This document shows positions 42,275 through 51,270 of a stretch of DNA of 64,000 nucleotides, in pieces. This DNA is from Lewinella sp. W8. Its GTDB lineage: Bacteria > Bacteroidota > Bacteroidia > Chitinophagales > Saprospiraceae. Under the pieces are notes generated by a model, which ran no database searches, had not been told where the DNA came from, and worked only from the letters and a program-made list of their open reading frames with translations. The stretch spans positions 146,553 to 210,552 of the forward strand of contig NZ_SNAQ03000011.1 in the NCBI RefSeq assembly GCF_004375085.3, in the 5' to 3' direction. A program made the translations under genes and the position numbers. How positions within the stretch are numbered: the stretch's first letter is position 1; each line of letters begins with the position of its first letter.

Positions 42275-42658
42275 TTATACGATGTCCTCCTCCCAGTTGG
42301 CCCGTTCCTTCAGCGTTTCCAGCTCCTTGAGTTCCATGGTTTCGTCTTTGGCGGGAGCCTTCGCGTCAGCCGCAGGCGATTGTTGCCGAAGTCGGAGCAT
42401 TTCCTTTTGAATTTCTTCTTCCTTCCAGTCGGCGGTGTAGGGCTTGTTCAGGTTGTATCCGAAGGCGTTCAGGTAAAGGACACCAAGCACCATCACCAGG
42501 GCGGGAATCGGAAGGAGTAACCAAAAGCCAATGCCCGGAATGATTAAAGTGAGAATGAGGAGGATCACCGCCGTAAAGGTGAACACGATGAGGGTGGTGT
42601 AGAAGCTCATCTTGGCGTCTACTTTCTTCTTGGCTTTTTTGCGCAGTTCTTCGTCCAT
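42275..42658 (-). CDS. 2TM domain-containing protein
   Basis: A 127-residue inner-membrane protein with the 2TM-domain pattern: a charged start EELRKKAKKKVDAKMSFYTTL, two membrane helices (LIVFTFTAVILLILTLII and FWLLLPIPALVMVLGVLYL), then a charged tail ending GNLWEEDIV-like (RANWEEDIV). In histidine-kinase fusions this domain precedes a kinase; here it is free-standing. The function is unknown. Element B lies directly downstream. Confidence 0.82.
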   Translation of the reverse strand: MDEELRKKAKKKVDAKMSFYTTLIVFTFTAVILLILTLIIPGIGFWLLLPIPALVMVLGVLYLNAFGYNLNKPYTADWKEEEIQKEMLRLRQQSPAADAKAPAKDETMELKELETLKERANWEEDIV

Positions 42659-42792
42659 GGTAGTGGGAGTGATCTAGGGGATTCAATCTAGGTCGTAATC
42701 AATTAACGGGCAAAAGGAATAGACGTACGCTCCTTCGGGGATGGACAAACGACCTAACTGGACTTCAAAAATCGTTGCTCCTCGTTGACGCA

Positions 42793-42820
42793 CGGCACCT
42801 GCGGTCCCTCGCCATAAAAT
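42793..42820 (+). repeat. GCACCTGCG dispersed repeat, copy 10
   Basis: The sequence is CGGCACCTGCGGTCCCTCG then CCATAAAAT. It lies 20 bases after the 6-phosphogluconolactonase stop codon and points into the gene. Confidence 0.7.
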
Positions 42821-42840
42821 TGCTTGATTAAAGGTAGGAT

Positions 42841-43578
42841 CTACTTCAACCCCGCCGCCGCCGCTTCGTCCAAAAACCAGTGCAGCTGGCCGTTGGTGGC
42901 CGTCACGTGGCTGACCGGGAGTGCTTGGGCTCCTTCCTTAGCGCCCAGTATCTGGCTCACCTTTTCCGTTTTTCCGGCACCGGTGATGAGGAAGGCGACC
43001 TGATCGGCCGCGCGCAGGACCGGGCCCGTCATCGTGACGCGGTACTGCCCCGTTTCCGGATGCTGGGCCACGGCGCAGAGGGCATCGGCCTCCATGAGCT
43101 CCAGGTTGTGGGGGAAAATGGAGGCGGTGTGGCCGTCACCCCCCATACCGAGCATATTGATGTCCAGGACCGGCAGCCCGTCCGCGTTGCTGGGCATGAC
43201 CTTTTTCATGGTTTCGGCGTAGGCCCTGGCTGCGTCTTCGGGAGATAAACTGGTGTCCACCACATGAATTTGCTCGGGAACTACCGGAACGTGATCGAAC
43301 AGCAGCCGCTTGACTTCCCCGTAGTTGCTTTCGGGATCGTCGTAGGGGACCATGCGGTCATCGCCCCAGAAGAAGTGGATGCGCGACCAGTCGATCAGGT
43401 CCACGTAAGACTCGGCCAGCAACGTGAAAAGCAGCTTGGGCGTACTGCCGCCGGAAAGCGCCCAGAAGAAGGGGCCTTCGGGTTTTTCGTCCATGCGGTC
43501 CCGGAGGAATTCGGCGAAGGCTTTGGCGACGGTCGGCCCGTCGGGAAATACGTGAAGGTGGGGGCGTGGGGCGGTCAT
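42841..43578 (-). CDS. pgl: 6-phosphogluconolactonase
   Basis: A 245-residue DevB/Pgl-type enzyme that hydrolyses 6-phosphogluconolactone in the oxidative pentose phosphate pathway. Family stretches: FFWALSGGSTPKLLFTLLAE, IHFFWGDDRMVPYDDPESNYG, LLFDHVPVVPEQIHVVDTSLSPEDAARAYAETM and LDINMLGMGGDGHTASIFPHN (GDGHTAS is diagnostic). Neither zwf nor gnd is adjacent; the SNF2 gene follows 22 bases upstream on the same strand, so the two may be co-transcribed. Confidence 0.92.
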   Translation of the reverse strand: MTAPRPHLHVFPDGPTVAKAFAEFLRDRMDEKPEGPFFWALSGGSTPKLLFTLLAESYVDLIDWSRIHFFWGDDRMVPYDDPESNYGEVKRLLFDHVPVVPEQIHVVDTSLSPEDAARAYAETMKKVMPSNADGLPVLDINMLGMGGDGHTASIFPHNLELMEADALCAVAQHPETGQYRVTMTGPVLRAADQVAFLITGAGKTEKVSQILGAKEGAQALPVSHVTATNGQLHWFLDEAAAAGLK

Positions 43579-43600
43579 GGTTGAACGTTTGGGTGGCTGT

Positions 43601-46600
43601 TTATCCGTACTTGATCATCTCCAGCAGCTCGTCGGCAGACAGGCTGGCGCTCTGTTCGGTGCCGGCCAGCAGGCTGTCGGCCAGGTCGCGTTTCTCGTTG
43701 TGGAGCTTGACGATTTTCTCCTCAATGGTGTTTTCACTCACGAAGCGATAGACCGTCACGGGGCGCTGTTGCCCGATGCGGTGGGCCCGGTCGCTGGCCT
43801 GGTCCTCCACGGCGGGGTTCCACCAGGGGTCGAGGTGAATAACGTAGTCGGCGGCCGTCAGCGTCAGGCCGGTTCCACCGGCCTTGAGGCTGATGAGGAA
43901 GAGGTCGCCCTCCCCGCGCTGGAAGGCCTGTACGGCTTCGTCGCGTTTCTTGCCGGGGGTGCTACCGTCGAGGTACTGGTAGGGAATATCGTTTTCGATC
44001 ACCCATTCCTCCACCAGCTTCAGGTGGCGGACGAACTGGGAGAAAATGAGGGCCTTGTGGCCGGTTTCCCGAAGCTCCTGTACCGTTTCGGCGAGGAGCT
44101 CCAGCTTGGAGCTGGAGATGTCCAGGCTGGGGTCCACCATCTTCGGGTGGCAGGCCGCCTGCCGCAGTTTCATCAGCTCGGCCAGAATCTGGAAGCGGCG
44201 GCTGGGCCCTTCCGTCTCGTCGATGCTTTCCAGTGCGCGCTGGCGCAGGGCCTCGTAGAAGGCCCGCTCCTGATCGGAGAGCTCCACCGTCAGGGTTACC
44301 TCCGTTTTCGGGGGCAGTTCTTCCAGTACCTCCTCCTTCCGGCGGCGGAGAATGAAGGGCTGAATGAGCCGCCGCAACTGCTGCCGCCGCTCATTATCGT
44401 TGTTCTTCGTGATCGGGATGGTGTACTTCTCGTTAAACCGCTGGAAGCTGTTCAGCAATCCGGGGTTCAGGAAGTTAAAGAGGTTCCACAGTTCCCCGAG
44501 GTGATTTTCGATGGGCGTACCCGTGGTGGCCACGCGGAAGTCGGCCTGGAGGCTCATGGCCACCTGACTGCGCTTCGTACCCCGGTTTTTGATGGCCTGG
44601 GCCTCGTCGAGGATGATGGTGCCAAAGCGCTTGGCGGCCAGGGCTTCCCCCTCAAAGGGCAGCAGCCCGTAGCTGACCACCAACATATCGTAGGGGCCAA
44701 CCGAATCAATGATTTGGGCGCGGTCGCCGGTAGTGAGCAGCACGGGATTGAGGGTGGGCGCAAACTTGGCGGCTTCCCGCACCCAGTTGCGGGTGACGGA
44801 GGCCGGGGCGATTACCAGCGCCGGGCCCCGTTCGGCCCGGGCCTGTAGCATGGCCAGTCCCTGGATGGTCTTACCCAGGCCCATATCGTCGGCCAAACAG
44901 GCACCGACGCCCCAGTCGGCCAGCCGCATCAACCAGCGGAAGCCGTCCAGCTGGTAGGGCCGCAGTTCGGCGCGGAAGGTCGTCGGCACCCGGGCGATGG
45001 TCTGGTTGACCGTCTGGATGCGTTGCAGGCTTTCTCGCCAGGCAACGTCGGCTTCAAAGCTGCCGAGCTGATCCGCCACGTCGTCCAGAATGCCGGAGGC
45101 CAGGGGGTGGAGTTGCAGGCCGTCTTTGCCTTCGCTGAGCAGACCCTCCATTTCCCGCAACTTGCGGCGCAGCTGTTCCGTGAGGGCTACGTACTGGCCT
45201 TCACTGAGTTGGATGAACTGGCTCTGGTCGTTCTGGGCCACCTTTTCCATCAATTCCCGGAAGTTGATGACCTGGTTGTCGTCTACCGCCAGGGTACCCT
45301 CCACGTCAAACCAGCCGGCTTTTTCGCGCACCCCGATGCTGAGGTCGCTGAAGTCTACGCTGCCGATGAGGCGGATGCGTTCGCCCCTGGGGTGCTCCAG
45401 GACAATCTTGTTCAGGGCCCGCAGGGGTTGTAGTTCCAGCAGGATGGAAAGGCAGTCTTCCACTTCGTCGACCTGCCACTCGTAGTCGCGGTGGACGATC
45501 TTTTGCAAGGTGGGGCACTCCAGAATCATCTGCTCGGCCAGCTCGATCTCCTTGCTCAGGTTGCGCTCGGCCAGGCGGCGCAGGCCACCCTTTTCTCCGA
45601 TGACCTTACTCCGTCCGCGTCCGGGCTTGAAGTACTGATCGTCATCGGGCAGCGGCCGGACGAAAAACTCCACCTTAAAGGTCTCCCCGATGGGAAGCAG
45701 GTGGACGTAAATGCGTTCGTCTGCCTTGGCCTCATCCACGTCGTCGATTACCCCGTTCAGGGTGCTCTGTACTTCGACGATCTTACTGAGGTTGCGGCTC
45801 ACCTCCGTCAGGCGATGGCGGGCCCGCTTCGGGATTTCCAGTCCGGCACCGATTTGCCGGTGAATATTGTCGTGGGCCTCGTTGACCTCGATGACCTGGT
45901 AGCGGGTGGGCGTTTCCTTGACCACCTGGACGCCCGTGCCGCTGAACTCCTGCGCAAAGCGCAGGTACAGCCGGTTGTCTCCTTCCTCGATCAGGAGCTG
46001 CGGGTTACGGCGCACCAGCTCTACCCCAATCGATGGATTCTGTTTGAGGTAAAGGTTCGGGTGGCCGACCAGGGCCACCAGCGCGTCTTCGTATACGATG
46101 CGGAAGTGGCCGTTGGGGTGGTATTTACTGTAATCTTCCTCAATGGATTTGGCCACGGAAACGTCCTGGGGGGTCATTCCCTCCACGTCTCCCTGCTTGA
46201 CGCGTTTGAGGGCAACCTTGCGGCCTTTGGACCAGCTGCCGTTCTTGGCCAGCGTTTGTTCCCGGGGCTCCAGCTCCCGGGCCTCAAAGTCAACGAACCA
46301 GACGAAGCGGGCCGTTTTCTTGGCCCGTTTCTTCTCGCCGTTTTTGTCCGAGGCGCCCATCGTGGCAAGGACCTCCAGTGCGCGTTCCCAGGGTTCGATC
46401 CGGGGCATGGCGTTGGACAGGGAGAAGATGCGCAGCTCCTGGCTGAGGGCTTCGGCCCGTTCTGCGTAGGCTGCCCGCGCCTCCTTGTTGGGGTGACGGC
46501 GGGAAAGGACCCGCGTCAGTTCCATTTCTACCCAGCGGTAGCCGCTTTCCTGGGCCCGGTCACGGAGCTGATCCAGCCGAGCGATGTAGGCTTCGTCCAC

Positions 46601-47740
46601 GGGTTTGGTGGAGCTGTCCGTCCACATCCGGTACAGCGCCTGGAAGGTGAGGGTAAAGGCGTTGTGGTCGGTACTGGCCAAGCCTTCGTCGGCGATGGCT
46701 TGGGCCTTTTCGTCATTGCGTAGGTAGGCGAACAGAGAGCGGAGGACCAGATAGGTACCGGCCAGGCGCAGGTTTTGGGTGGGGTCGACGTTTTCCAGGT
46801 GCCGACCAATGACTTCGGCACTCTTCACACCACCGTTCCGTAACAGGGAGAGCAGGTAGAGGTAACCGGCGAGGTGGGCGGGGAACTTGTTGTCGAATTC
46901 ACGGCGGTATCCCTTCCGGACTTCGTCGATCAACTCCATGGCCCCCTCGTCGTCGTCACGGAGGACGTGGTAAATGAGGTGGTTGGCACTTTGGCGCCAC
47001 TCGTCGGTTTCCAGGTCAGCCCACAGCTGAAGGCGGCTCCAGGCACCCTGAAGCACGAAGGCTTCGGCGAGTAGCTCCCGCATGCCACCGGATTCCGGGT
47101 TCCGGATCAGTTCGTGCTGTTCCAGGAACTCCACGAGTTCGTCCAGCGGTTCCAGGGAGAGGATGGCCTTGCGGAAGGCATTCTTTACGTTGATCTCCTG
47201 CCACTTGGGGAGGAGATTGTCCACCCAACGGGCGTCGAATTCGGCGAAGAGCGGCTCAATGAAGTTGCCCCGTTGTGCCTGATCCGGATAGAAGGTTTCG
47301 GCTTCCCGCTGCAGCCGGTCAAAGCTGGCTTCGTTCTGCAGGTAGAAGCTGATGCGGATTTCGCGCATCAGCGCGAAGGGGCTGGAGGGTTGCCAGTAGG
47401 TTTTGTAGGGAAGCTCGCGGCGGATTTCGTTAAGCAGGTAGCTGAAGTCGGGGCGTCGGCTGGCGTGCCGCATGATGGCCTCGCTCAGGTCTACGTTGAT
47501 GCGCCAGTTGCGATCGTCGTGGCGGACAACCACCTCCAGTTCGTGCAGCTTGTGCACGATCTGCTCCGTGCCCGCGTGGGTAAAGCGGGTTTCTCCGGGG
47601 GGAGGTTGCAAGCCAATCTTGTTCAGTAGCCGGGACAAGTCAAGTACCGAGCGTTCTTCAAAAACGATGCTCAGTACCGTCGCAACGTCGCGTTCCGTGG
47701 CGGTGAGGTTCGTCCAGGTTTCGCGAAAAAGACCGTTCAT
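43601..47740 (-). CDS. Large SNF2-family helicase/ATPase
   Basis: A 1379-residue DNA-dependent ATPase. The first 930 residues are a family-specific N-terminal region (helical repeats near 150-450, then beta-rich segments around 560-850). The SNF2 core follows: ACLADDMGLGKTIQGLAMLQARAERG (motif I, about 947-970), LDEAQAIKNRGTK (motif II), TGTPIENHLGELWNLFNFLNPGLL (motif III region) and the C-terminal lobe LYQYLDGSTPGKKRDEAV-like, LISLKAGGTGLTLTAADYVIHLDPWWNPAVEDQASDRAHRIGQ. Related bacterial SNF2 (HepA/RapA-like) proteins act in transcription recycling or DNA repair. Its role here is unproven. Confidence 0.9.
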   Translation of the reverse strand: MNGLFRETWTNLTATERDVATVLSIVFEERSVLDLSRLLNKIGLQPPPGETRFTHAGTEQIVHKLHELEVVVRHDDRNWRINVDLSEAIMRHASRRPDFSYLLNEIRRELPYKTYWQPSSPFALMREIRISFYLQNEASFDRLQREAETFYPDQAQRGNFIEPLFAEFDARWVDNLLPKWQEINVKNAFRKAILSLEPLDELVEFLEQHELIRNPESGGMRELLAEAFVLQGAWSRLQLWADLETDEWRQSANHLIYHVLRDDDEGAMELIDEVRKGYRREFDNKFPAHLAGYLYLLSLLRNGGVKSAEVIGRHLENVDPTQNLRLAGTYLVLRSLFAYLRNDEKAQAIADEGLASTDHNAFTLTFQALYRMWTDSSTKPVDEAYIARLDQLRDRAQESGYRWVEMELTRVLSRRHPNKEARAAYAERAEALSQELRIFSLSNAMPRIEPWERALEVLATMGASDKNGEKKRAKKTARFVWFVDFEARELEPREQTLAKNGSWSKGRKVALKRVKQGDVEGMTPQDVSVAKSIEEDYSKYHPNGHFRIVYEDALVALVGHPNLYLKQNPSIGVELVRRNPQLLIEEGDNRLYLRFAQEFSGTGVQVVKETPTRYQVIEVNEAHDNIHRQIGAGLEIPKRARHRLTEVSRNLSKIVEVQSTLNGVIDDVDEAKADERIYVHLLPIGETFKVEFFVRPLPDDDQYFKPGRGRSKVIGEKGGLRRLAERNLSKEIELAEQMILECPTLQKIVHRDYEWQVDEVEDCLSILLELQPLRALNKIVLEHPRGERIRLIGSVDFSDLSIGVREKAGWFDVEGTLAVDDNQVINFRELMEKVAQNDQSQFIQLSEGQYVALTEQLRRKLREMEGLLSEGKDGLQLHPLASGILDDVADQLGSFEADVAWRESLQRIQTVNQTIARVPTTFRAELRPYQLDGFRWLMRLADWGVGACLADDMGLGKTIQGLAMLQARAERGPALVIAPASVTRNWVREAAKFAPTLNPVLLTTGDRAQIIDSVGPYDMLVVSYGLLPFEGEALAAKRFGTIILDEAQAIKNRGTKRSQVAMSLQADFRVATTGTPIENHLGELWNLFNFLNPGLLNSFQRFNEKYTIPITKNNDNERRQQLRRLIQPFILRRRKEEVLEELPPKTEVTLTVELSDQERAFYEALRQRALESIDETEGPSRRFQILAELMKLRQAACHPKMVDPSLDISSSKLELLAETVQELRETGHKALIFSQFVRHLKLVEEWVIENDIPYQYLDGSTPGKKRDEAVQAFQRGEGDLFLISLKAGGTGLTLTAADYVIHLDPWWNPAVEDQASDRAHRIGQQRPVTVYRFVSENTIEEKIVKLHNEKRDLADSLLAGTEQSASLSADELLEMIKYG

Positions 47741-47988
47741 TCAGTTACGGGGGATTTAACCCTTTCTAAAGGCCTGGGAAATACCTTTAGTTGTATCATG
47801 AATCGATTTTTTTGGCATATCGGACAAATTGGCGGGGATGCCGGGGAAGGTGCACAAAATGACACGAAGAGGGAGGAGGTGGGCCTGGGATCAAGGATTT
47901 AGGATCAAGGATTTAGGATCCAGGCTTTAGGAGAAAGGCGGAGGGGCGCTTTCCATTCCGTCCTTCAATTATTCCATCCTTCAATCCT
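47741..47988. repeat. Short tandem direct repeats between SNF2 and dnaB
   Basis: GGATCAAGGATTTA is repeated twice and followed by GGATCCAGGCTTTA at about 47890-47932. No gene is present in this intergenic stretch. Confidence 0.6.
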
Positions 47989-49530
47989 TTAAAAGGGAAT
48001 GTCCTCGTCGGTATTCATTTTGGAGGGCAGTGTGCCGCCGCCGTAGGGGGCGGTGCCGGGCTGGATGGTGTTGTCGGGCAGGAGGTCAAAGTCAGGGTCG
48101 TCCAGGTCGGAGAACTTGGCGAAGTTACTCTCGAAGCGTAGGCGGATGTCCTTGGCTTCTCCGTGGCGGTTCTTACCCACGATCACCTCTGCCGTGCCGA
48201 TGAGGGAGTTGCCCTGCTCGTCCTCCAGGATTTTGTAGTACTCCGGGCGGTAGAGGAACATCACCATGTCGGCGTCCTGTTCAATCGAACCACTTTCGCG
48301 TAAGTCGCTGAGCTGCGGCCGTTTATCTCCGCCCCGGGTTTCTACGGCCCGACTGAGCTGGGACAGGGCGATGACGGGAACTTCGAGTTCTTTGGCGAGG
48401 GCTTTGAGCGAGCGACTGATGCCGGAAACCTCCTGCTCCCGGTTCATCCCCTTGTTGGATTCGCCGGAGCCGGACATCAGCTGAAGGTAGTCGATGATGA
48501 CCATCGAGATGCCCTTTTCCAGTTTGAGGCGCCGGCATTTGGCGCGGAGTTCAAAGACGTTGATGCCGGCCGTATCGTCGATGTAGATGGGGGCTTCCCC
48601 GATACGGTTCATGGCGTCCACCAACCGGGTCCATTCGTCGTCGTCGAATTTGCCGTTCCGCATCTTCTGTCCATTGACTTCGGCGTCCTGACTGAAAATA
48701 CGGCCCGCCAGCTGGGCCGAGCTCATCTCGAGGCTGAAGATGGCCACGCCCTTGCCGTAGTCGGCGGCGGCGTTGCGGGCCAGGGAGAGGACGAAGCTCG
48801 TTTTACCCATCGCGGGACGTGCCGCGACGATGATGAGGTCCGAGGGTTGTAGGCCGGAGGTCAGGCGGTCCAGCTCCGTGAAGCCGGTGGGGATGCCCGT
48901 CAGCCCGTCCTCCCGTTCACGCAGCATGGTGAGCTGCTCCAGCAACTGGTTGGCCAGGGAGCCCATGTCGGCCACCTGTTTACCCATGTTGCGCTCGGTA
49001 ATTTCAAAAACGAAGTTGCCGGCTTTATCGAGGAGGTCCAGCACGTCGGTGCTGTCTTCGTAGGCATCTTTGATGACCTCGGTGCTGGTCCGGATCAGCT
49101 CCCGCTGAATGAATTTCTCGGTGACGATCCGGGCGTGGTATTCGATGTTCGCCGAGCTGGTCACCTTGCTGGTCAGCTGCGCCAGGTAGGCGGGGCCACC
49201 CACCATTTCCAGTTCTTCGGCCTTCTTCAGGTCTTCCATGACCATCAGCAGGTCAATGGGCTGGCTCCGTTCGAAGAGCCGGCGCATACTGCGGTAAATG
49301 GCCTGGTGGGCGGGCTTGTAGAAGGACTCCGGCTCGATGATGTCGAGCACCTTGGTCATGGCTTCCTTCTCGATGAGAATGGCACTCAAAATAGCTTCTT
49401 CCAGATCGGGGGCTTGGGGCGGTAATTTGCTGTATTCGGGCAGGTTCGCCTGTTCGAGGCGACTGCGGTTACTCCAGGAGTTATTGCCGCTGCTGGCGGC
49501 GCGTCGGGATGATTTTTTGTCCTTTGCCAT
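47989..49530 (-). CDS. dnaB: Replicative DNA helicase DnaB
   Basis: A 513-residue hexameric helicase that unwinds DNA at the replication fork. The N-terminal domain (PPQAPDLEEAILSAILIEKEAM) is followed by the RecA-like core with Walker A ARPAMGKTSFVLSLARN (about 234-250), Walker B-type MVIIDYLQLMSGSG and the arginine-finger region VIALSQLSRAVETRGGDKRPQLSDLRESGSIEQDAD. Start ATG at 49530 was chosen; the longer frame to 49575 adds Pro/Ala residues of no family similarity. A TACCTTTG box lies ten bases before the ATG. Confidence 0.94.
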   Translation of the reverse strand: MAKDKKSSRRAASSGNNSWSNRSRLEQANLPEYSKLPPQAPDLEEAILSAILIEKEAMTKVLDIIEPESFYKPAHQAIYRSMRRLFERSQPIDLLMVMEDLKKAEELEMVGGPAYLAQLTSKVTSSANIEYHARIVTEKFIQRELIRTSTEVIKDAYEDSTDVLDLLDKAGNFVFEITERNMGKQVADMGSLANQLLEQLTMLREREDGLTGIPTGFTELDRLTSGLQPSDLIIVAARPAMGKTSFVLSLARNAAADYGKGVAIFSLEMSSAQLAGRIFSQDAEVNGQKMRNGKFDDDEWTRLVDAMNRIGEAPIYIDDTAGINVFELRAKCRRLKLEKGISMVIIDYLQLMSGSGESNKGMNREQEVSGISRSLKALAKELEVPVIALSQLSRAVETRGGDKRPQLSDLRESGSIEQDADMVMFLYRPEYYKILEDEQGNSLIGTAEVIVGKNRHGEAKDIRLRFESNFAKFSDLDDPDFDLLPDNTIQPGTAPYGGGTLPSKMNTDEDIPF

Positions 49531-49539
49531 TGCTCGAAA

Positions 49540-49575
49540 CAAAGGTAAGGTACGGGGCGCGGCCGCAGGTGCCAA
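49540..49575 (-). promoter_or_regulatory. Promoter of dnaB
   Basis: On the minus strand TACCTTTG (49547-49540) matches TAnnTTTG. A TTG at 49575-49573 is 25 bases upstream, somewhat far. A GCACCTGCG repeat fills most of the spacer. Confidence 0.5.
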
Positions 49576-49576
49576 A
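49552..49576 (-). repeat. GCACCTGCG dispersed repeat, copy 11
   Basis: On the minus strand it reads TTTGGCACCTGCGGCCG, then CGCCCCGT. It lies within the dnaB promoter spacer. Confidence 0.65.
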
Positions 49577-49883
49577 GTTTTCCCGCGGGGCCGTGGAGAA
49601 AGGCGTGGAAAAGCTGTTGAGAACCAGTTAATGGGCGGTGGAGAAGTGTGGAAGAGTGTTCGTTTTTCAACAGTTCATACCCCTAAGTACATTGAAATCA
49701 GTAGCTTAAACGCTTTTTCCACGGTGGATAACGGGGGCTTCGTTTCGGTAGTTTTTTGGTGGAAAACCCCGGCAGTTAGCGGGCGGGTCGTAAATATGTA
49801 TATCTACGACGAGACCGGTGAAATTCTCTCGGGAACGGGTTCTACAACGTTGTTTTGGGGCCCTGCCCGTTCGCGCACGGTTG

Positions 49884-49905
49884 GCGACAAGGCATGCCTT
49901 GTCGC
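49884..49905. repeat. Perfect 22-bp palindrome, GCAAGGCATGCCTTGC family variant
   Basis: It begins GCGACAAGGCATGCC and is fully self-complementary, as is its relative at 18758-18785. Its right end overlaps the stop codon of the epimerase gene. Confidence 0.85.
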
Positions 49906-51080
49906 TACTCCCCCAGCCGCCGCATCATCTCCAGGCACATCCGCACATTGTGATAGGGGGCTTTCCAGGGGCCGGCCAGGTCTTCCGTCGGGTTGGGCGT
50001 GCCGTCCTGGTTGAGCCGCCAGTGCCATTCTCCTTCCGGCAGGATGAAGTGCCCCCGGGTGTAGGCCCAGATGCTTTCGGCCGCTGCGCGGTAGTCCACG
50101 TCTCCCGTTAGCTGATGGGCGTTGTAGAAACCAACGATGGCTTCGGCCTGGGGCCACCAGTGGCGGTCGGTATCCACCAGGTCCTCGGCGGCCTCCGTCC
50201 GGAAGGCGCCGTCGGGGAAGATGCCGCGCTCGCGGCTGGTGCGGGCCATCAGGAGGGCCACGGCTTCGGTGCGCTCGACGAGGGCCGGCGCAAAAACCCG
50301 GAAGCTTTCGGCCGCTTCGGTCAGCAACCAGCTGCACTCGATGTCGTGCCCGTAGGAATCGATTTCGGCGCGGAGCGTCCAGTCGGCGTCGAAGAAAAGG
50401 TGCAGGTGGCCGGAATCCGGTCGCACGAAGCGACGGAGCATCACCTCGATGAGCTGTCCCAGCGCTCCCCGCACCGCCGGGTGGGCGTTGGTGCGCAGGC
50501 AGTTGGTGTAGGCCTCCATGACGTGGAGGTGGGTGTTCATGCTCTTGGCGGCGTTGAGGTCCCGCGGACTCAGCCGAAAATCTTCGGGTAGCCGCCACTC
50601 CCGGGTGAAGGCCTCCAGGTAGCCGCCGTACTGCTCGTCGTAGGCGTGGTCTTCGATGAGCCGGAAGAAGGCCCACACCATTTCGGCGTGCTCGGCCTGG
50701 CGGGTGAGGAGGTAATATTCCGAGAAGGCATACAGGCCAAAGGCCTGAGCGTAGACCTGCTTGCGGCCGTCTTTGGGCCGCCCCCGATGGTCGAGCATCC
50801 AGTAGAGGCCACCGTGTTCCCGGTCGAGAAAGTGGTCGACGAGATAACGGTAGGCCCGATCGGCCATTTGACGGTAATCTTCCCTTCCCGTCGCCCGGGC
50901 CGCCGCCGCAAATCCCCAAAGAATCCGGGTGTTGAGGATGACGCCCTTATCCGCCGTGGGATGCAGCTGACCGTAACCGTCAACACGACCGTAAAACCCG
51001 CCGTGTTCCCGGTCAATCATGGTGTTCATCCACCAGCCGAGGATGTCGTCCAGGCACTGCTTGAATTGGGGAATGGTCAT
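49905..51080 (-). CDS. AGE-family epimerase, probably cellobiose 2-epimerase
   Basis: A 391-residue cytoplasmic enzyme of the N-acylglucosamine 2-epimerase superfamily, an (alpha/alpha)6 barrel. Conserved elements are WWMNTMIDREHGGFYGRVD, KGVILNTRILWGFAAAARATG, GLYWMLDHRGRPKDGRKQVYAQAFGLYAFSEYYLLT, SYGHDIECSWLLTEAAE (His in HDIECSWLL is catalytic in relatives) and WWPQAEAIVGFYNAHQLTG. Cellobiose 2-epimerases interconvert beta-1,4-linked glucose and mannose disaccharides. The sodium:solute symporter gene lies 187 bases upstream on the same strand, which fits uptake and use of a sugar. Confidence 0.9.
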   Translation of the reverse strand: MTIPQFKQCLDDILGWWMNTMIDREHGGFYGRVDGYGQLHPTADKGVILNTRILWGFAAAARATGREDYRQMADRAYRYLVDHFLDREHGGLYWMLDHRGRPKDGRKQVYAQAFGLYAFSEYYLLTRQAEHAEMVWAFFRLIEDHAYDEQYGGYLEAFTREWRLPEDFRLSPRDLNAAKSMNTHLHVMEAYTNCLRTNAHPAVRGALGQLIEVMLRRFVRPDSGHLHLFFDADWTLRAEIDSYGHDIECSWLLTEAAESFRVFAPALVERTEAVALLMARTSRERGIFPDGAFRTEAAEDLVDTDRHWWPQAEAIVGFYNAHQLTGDVDYRAAAESIWAYTRGHFILPEGEWHWRLNQDGTPNPTEDLAGPWKAPYHNVRMCLEMMRRLGE

Positions 51081-51114
51081 GGGGAGGGAGTTGGTAAGTT
51101 AGGCTTTTGGTAAT

Positions 51115-51182
51115 TTAGTCTGTTAGTCTGTTAGTCTGTTAGTCTGTTAGTCTGTTAGTCTGTTGGTCTGTTAGTCTGTTGG
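51115..51182. repeat. Tandem octamer array (TTAGTCTG), about eight copies
   Basis: TTAGTCTG units lie head to tail, with one TTGGTCTG variant. The array separates the epimerase start from the symporter stop and is related in inverse to the ACCAACAG array at 30583. Confidence 0.9.
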
Positions 51183-51241
51183 GGAAGGAATACCTACTAA
51201 ATTAGTAATGGACCAACAATCCAAAGCACCACCAACCCACT

Positions 51242-51270
51242 CTGCACCTGCGGCCCCTCGCCCCAATTTA
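51242..51270 (+). repeat. GCACCTGCG dispersed repeat, copy 12
   Basis: The sequence is CTGCACCTGCGGCCCCTCG then CCCCAATTTA. Its end is the symporter stop codon (51268-51270) read in inverse, and it is nearly identical to copy 6. Confidence 0.75.

Noticed and set aside
43577..44848. A 423-codon open frame on the plus strand
   Set aside because: It is antisense to the conserved SNF2 core, and its product shows no domain.
51115..51182. Possible CRISPR array
   Set aside because: The units are eight bases long and contiguous, without spacers, and no cas genes are present.
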